In this document: positions 5,885 to 6,545 of the stretch, piece by piece
How positions within the stretch are numbered: the stretch's first letter is position 1
How the letters are laid out: each line of letters starts with the position of its first letter
DNA from: Acidimicrobiaceae bacterium
Lineage (GTDB): Bacteria; Actinomycetota; Acidimicrobiia; Acidimicrobiales; Palsa-688
Assembly: GCA_027334785.1 (NCBI GenBank)
Contig: DAHWQF010000195.1
Span: 1-6,545, forward strand
Length of the DNA stretch: 6,545 nt
Direction of reading: 5' to 3'
The notes under the pieces: generated by a model
What the model was told of the DNA's origin: nothing
What the model saw: the letters and a program-made list of their open reading frames with translations, nothing else
Databases searched by the model: none
Made by a program: the position numbers and the translations under genes

Positions 5885-6028
5885 TTAGTGCTGGCACGCT
5901 TCTACGGCCAGACCGCCCAAGAGATCAGTGTGTCTGAGCAAATTCCTCTCGGTACCGCAAAAACCAGGATCCGCGCCGGCATGGCCAAACTGCGGGCGGC
6001 CATAACCGAAGAAGGGGCCCTGCCATGA
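5885..6028 (+). pseudogene. ECF sigma factor, 3' remnant containing region 4
   Basis: The last 47 codons of an RpoE/SigK-type ECF sigma factor. The segment LVLARFYGQTAQEIS, then EQIPLGTAKTRIRAGMAKLR, is the sigma region 4.2 helix-turn-helix that contacts the -35 element; IPLGTxKTRIRxGxxxLR is highly characteristic. A complete ECF factor is about 170-200 aa, so region 2 (core binding and -10 recognition) and the linker are missing. The break coincides with the IS right end. The frame stays open back into the IS (TTG 5744), which would allow a 94-aa hybrid product, but no ribosome-binding site precedes the in-frame TTG or GTG codons there, so translation is doubtful. The stop overlaps the anti-sigma start as ATGA (6025-6028). 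It could not act as a sigma factor by itself. Confidence 0.85.
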
Positions 6029-6545
6029 CCAACGACGATTACGTGAGGGCGCTTTCGTGCGCAGAGGTCCTCGATCTAGCACCAGAGCTAGGCCTCGGAG
6101 TCCTGGCTGGCATCGAAAGGGCGAGCGCCCTCGCCCACCTGGAGAGCTGCCCGTCCTGCCGGGCTGTTGTCGAAAGCACGGCTGAGGCAGCCGACTCGCT
6201 CTTTGCCCTGGCCCCCGAACTCGAGCCCCCTGCTTGCTTTGAGGCTCGCGTCATTGCTCGCGCTAACTCGGTCGCCCGAGCCAGCCGGAGGCACTGGGCC
6301 CCCACAGCCTTGTCAGCCATCGCCAGCGCCGCAGCCGCCGCGCTCCTTGTGGTTTCCTTGCAGGGCAGCGGCCAATCGCGCTTCCACGTGCAAGACCCCG
6401 CTCGTCTGCAGGCAATGGGCGGTAGAGAACTGTCCGCCACCACCCTCAGCCGCGACGGCCACGCGTTCGGCCAAGCGTTTGTCTTTGCTGGCCAGCCGTC
6501 TTGGGTGCTCATGACCGTGGACAGCGAGGGGCCACCCAGGCGTCT
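6025..6545 (+). CDS. Zinc-binding transmembrane anti-sigma factor, 3' end beyond window
   Basis: ATG 6025 opens a frame that stays open for 173 codons to the edge. AAGGGG lies 7 nt upstream, and the start overlaps the sigma stop (ATGA), the usual sigma/anti-sigma coupling. The N-terminal domain shows the ZAS signature: C12 and then H38-LES-C42-PS-C45 (HxxxCxxC), which holds Zn and clasps the partner sigma factor. One hydrophobic helix (about 92-112, APTALSAIAS followed by an Ala-rich run and LLVVSL) after a basic RASRRHW stretch predicts an inside-out single-pass topology. The outer part (113-173 and on) has a pattern such as GHAFGQAFVF and PSWVLMTVD resembling RskA-type extracytoplasmic domains. 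Its partner is the truncated sigma factor just upstream, and its native promoter was presumably lost with the sigma 5' end. Whether it is still expressed is unknown. Confidence 0.88.
   Translation, partial: MTNDDYVRALSCAEVLDLAPELGLGVLAGIERASALAHLESCPSCRAVVESTAEAADSLFALAPELEPPACFEARVIARANSVARASRRHWAPTALSAIASAAAAALLVVSLQGSGQSRFHVQDPARLQAMGGRELSATTLSRDGHAFGQAFVFAGQPSWVLMTVDSEGPPRR

Overview
The window is GC-rich and looks like a piece of an actinobacterial chromosome. The evidence is the GC-biased codon use, a mycobacterial-type decaprenyl-phosphate phosphoribosyltransferase, a CysQ close to the M. tuberculosis form, an ECF sigma/zinc anti-sigma pair, and frequent GTG/TTG starts. A deep-branching group such as Acidimicrobiia is a reasonable guess from the secreted NAGPA-like and RCC1-repeat proteins, but this is inference. 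I see no rRNA, tRNA, CRISPR array or phage genes.

Layout. (1) 1-1575, minus strand: a two-gene unit made of a secreted phosphodiester-glycosidase-like protein (616-1575) followed within a few bases by a UbiA-family decaprenyl-phosphate phosphoribosyltransferase that runs off the left edge (1-611). (2) 1576-1808: a divergent intergenic region with a perfect inverted repeat overlapping a -10-like box. (3) 1809-3077, plus strand: a secreted seven-repeat RCC1 beta-propeller protein. (4) 3078-3263: a convergent spacer with a short tandem repeat. (5) 3264-4061, minus strand: cysQ, preceded by the last 39 codons of an unidentified gene (4070-4189) that was probably in its operon. (6) 4191-5883: an apparently complete 1693-bp IS1380-family insertion sequence with an intact 438-aa DDE transposase on the minus strand, CCTG(A/G)ATCC ends and an imperfect 5-bp flanking duplication (CTAAG/CTTAG). 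(7) 5885-6545, plus strand: the last 47 codons of an ECF sigma factor, then an ATGA-overlapping zinc-binding membrane anti-sigma factor that runs off the right edge.

The most notable point is the insertion-sequence junction. The genes on both sides have lost their 5' ends and point away from the element, so a single clean insertion into one gene cannot explain the arrangement. IS-mediated deletion or inversion, recombination between two copies, or an assembly join at a repeat are the options. As a result the sigma factor is reduced to its region 4 DNA-binding half while its anti-sigma factor remains, and cysQ has lost its original upstream operon context. Two real genes, at the left and right edges, are open at the window boundary.
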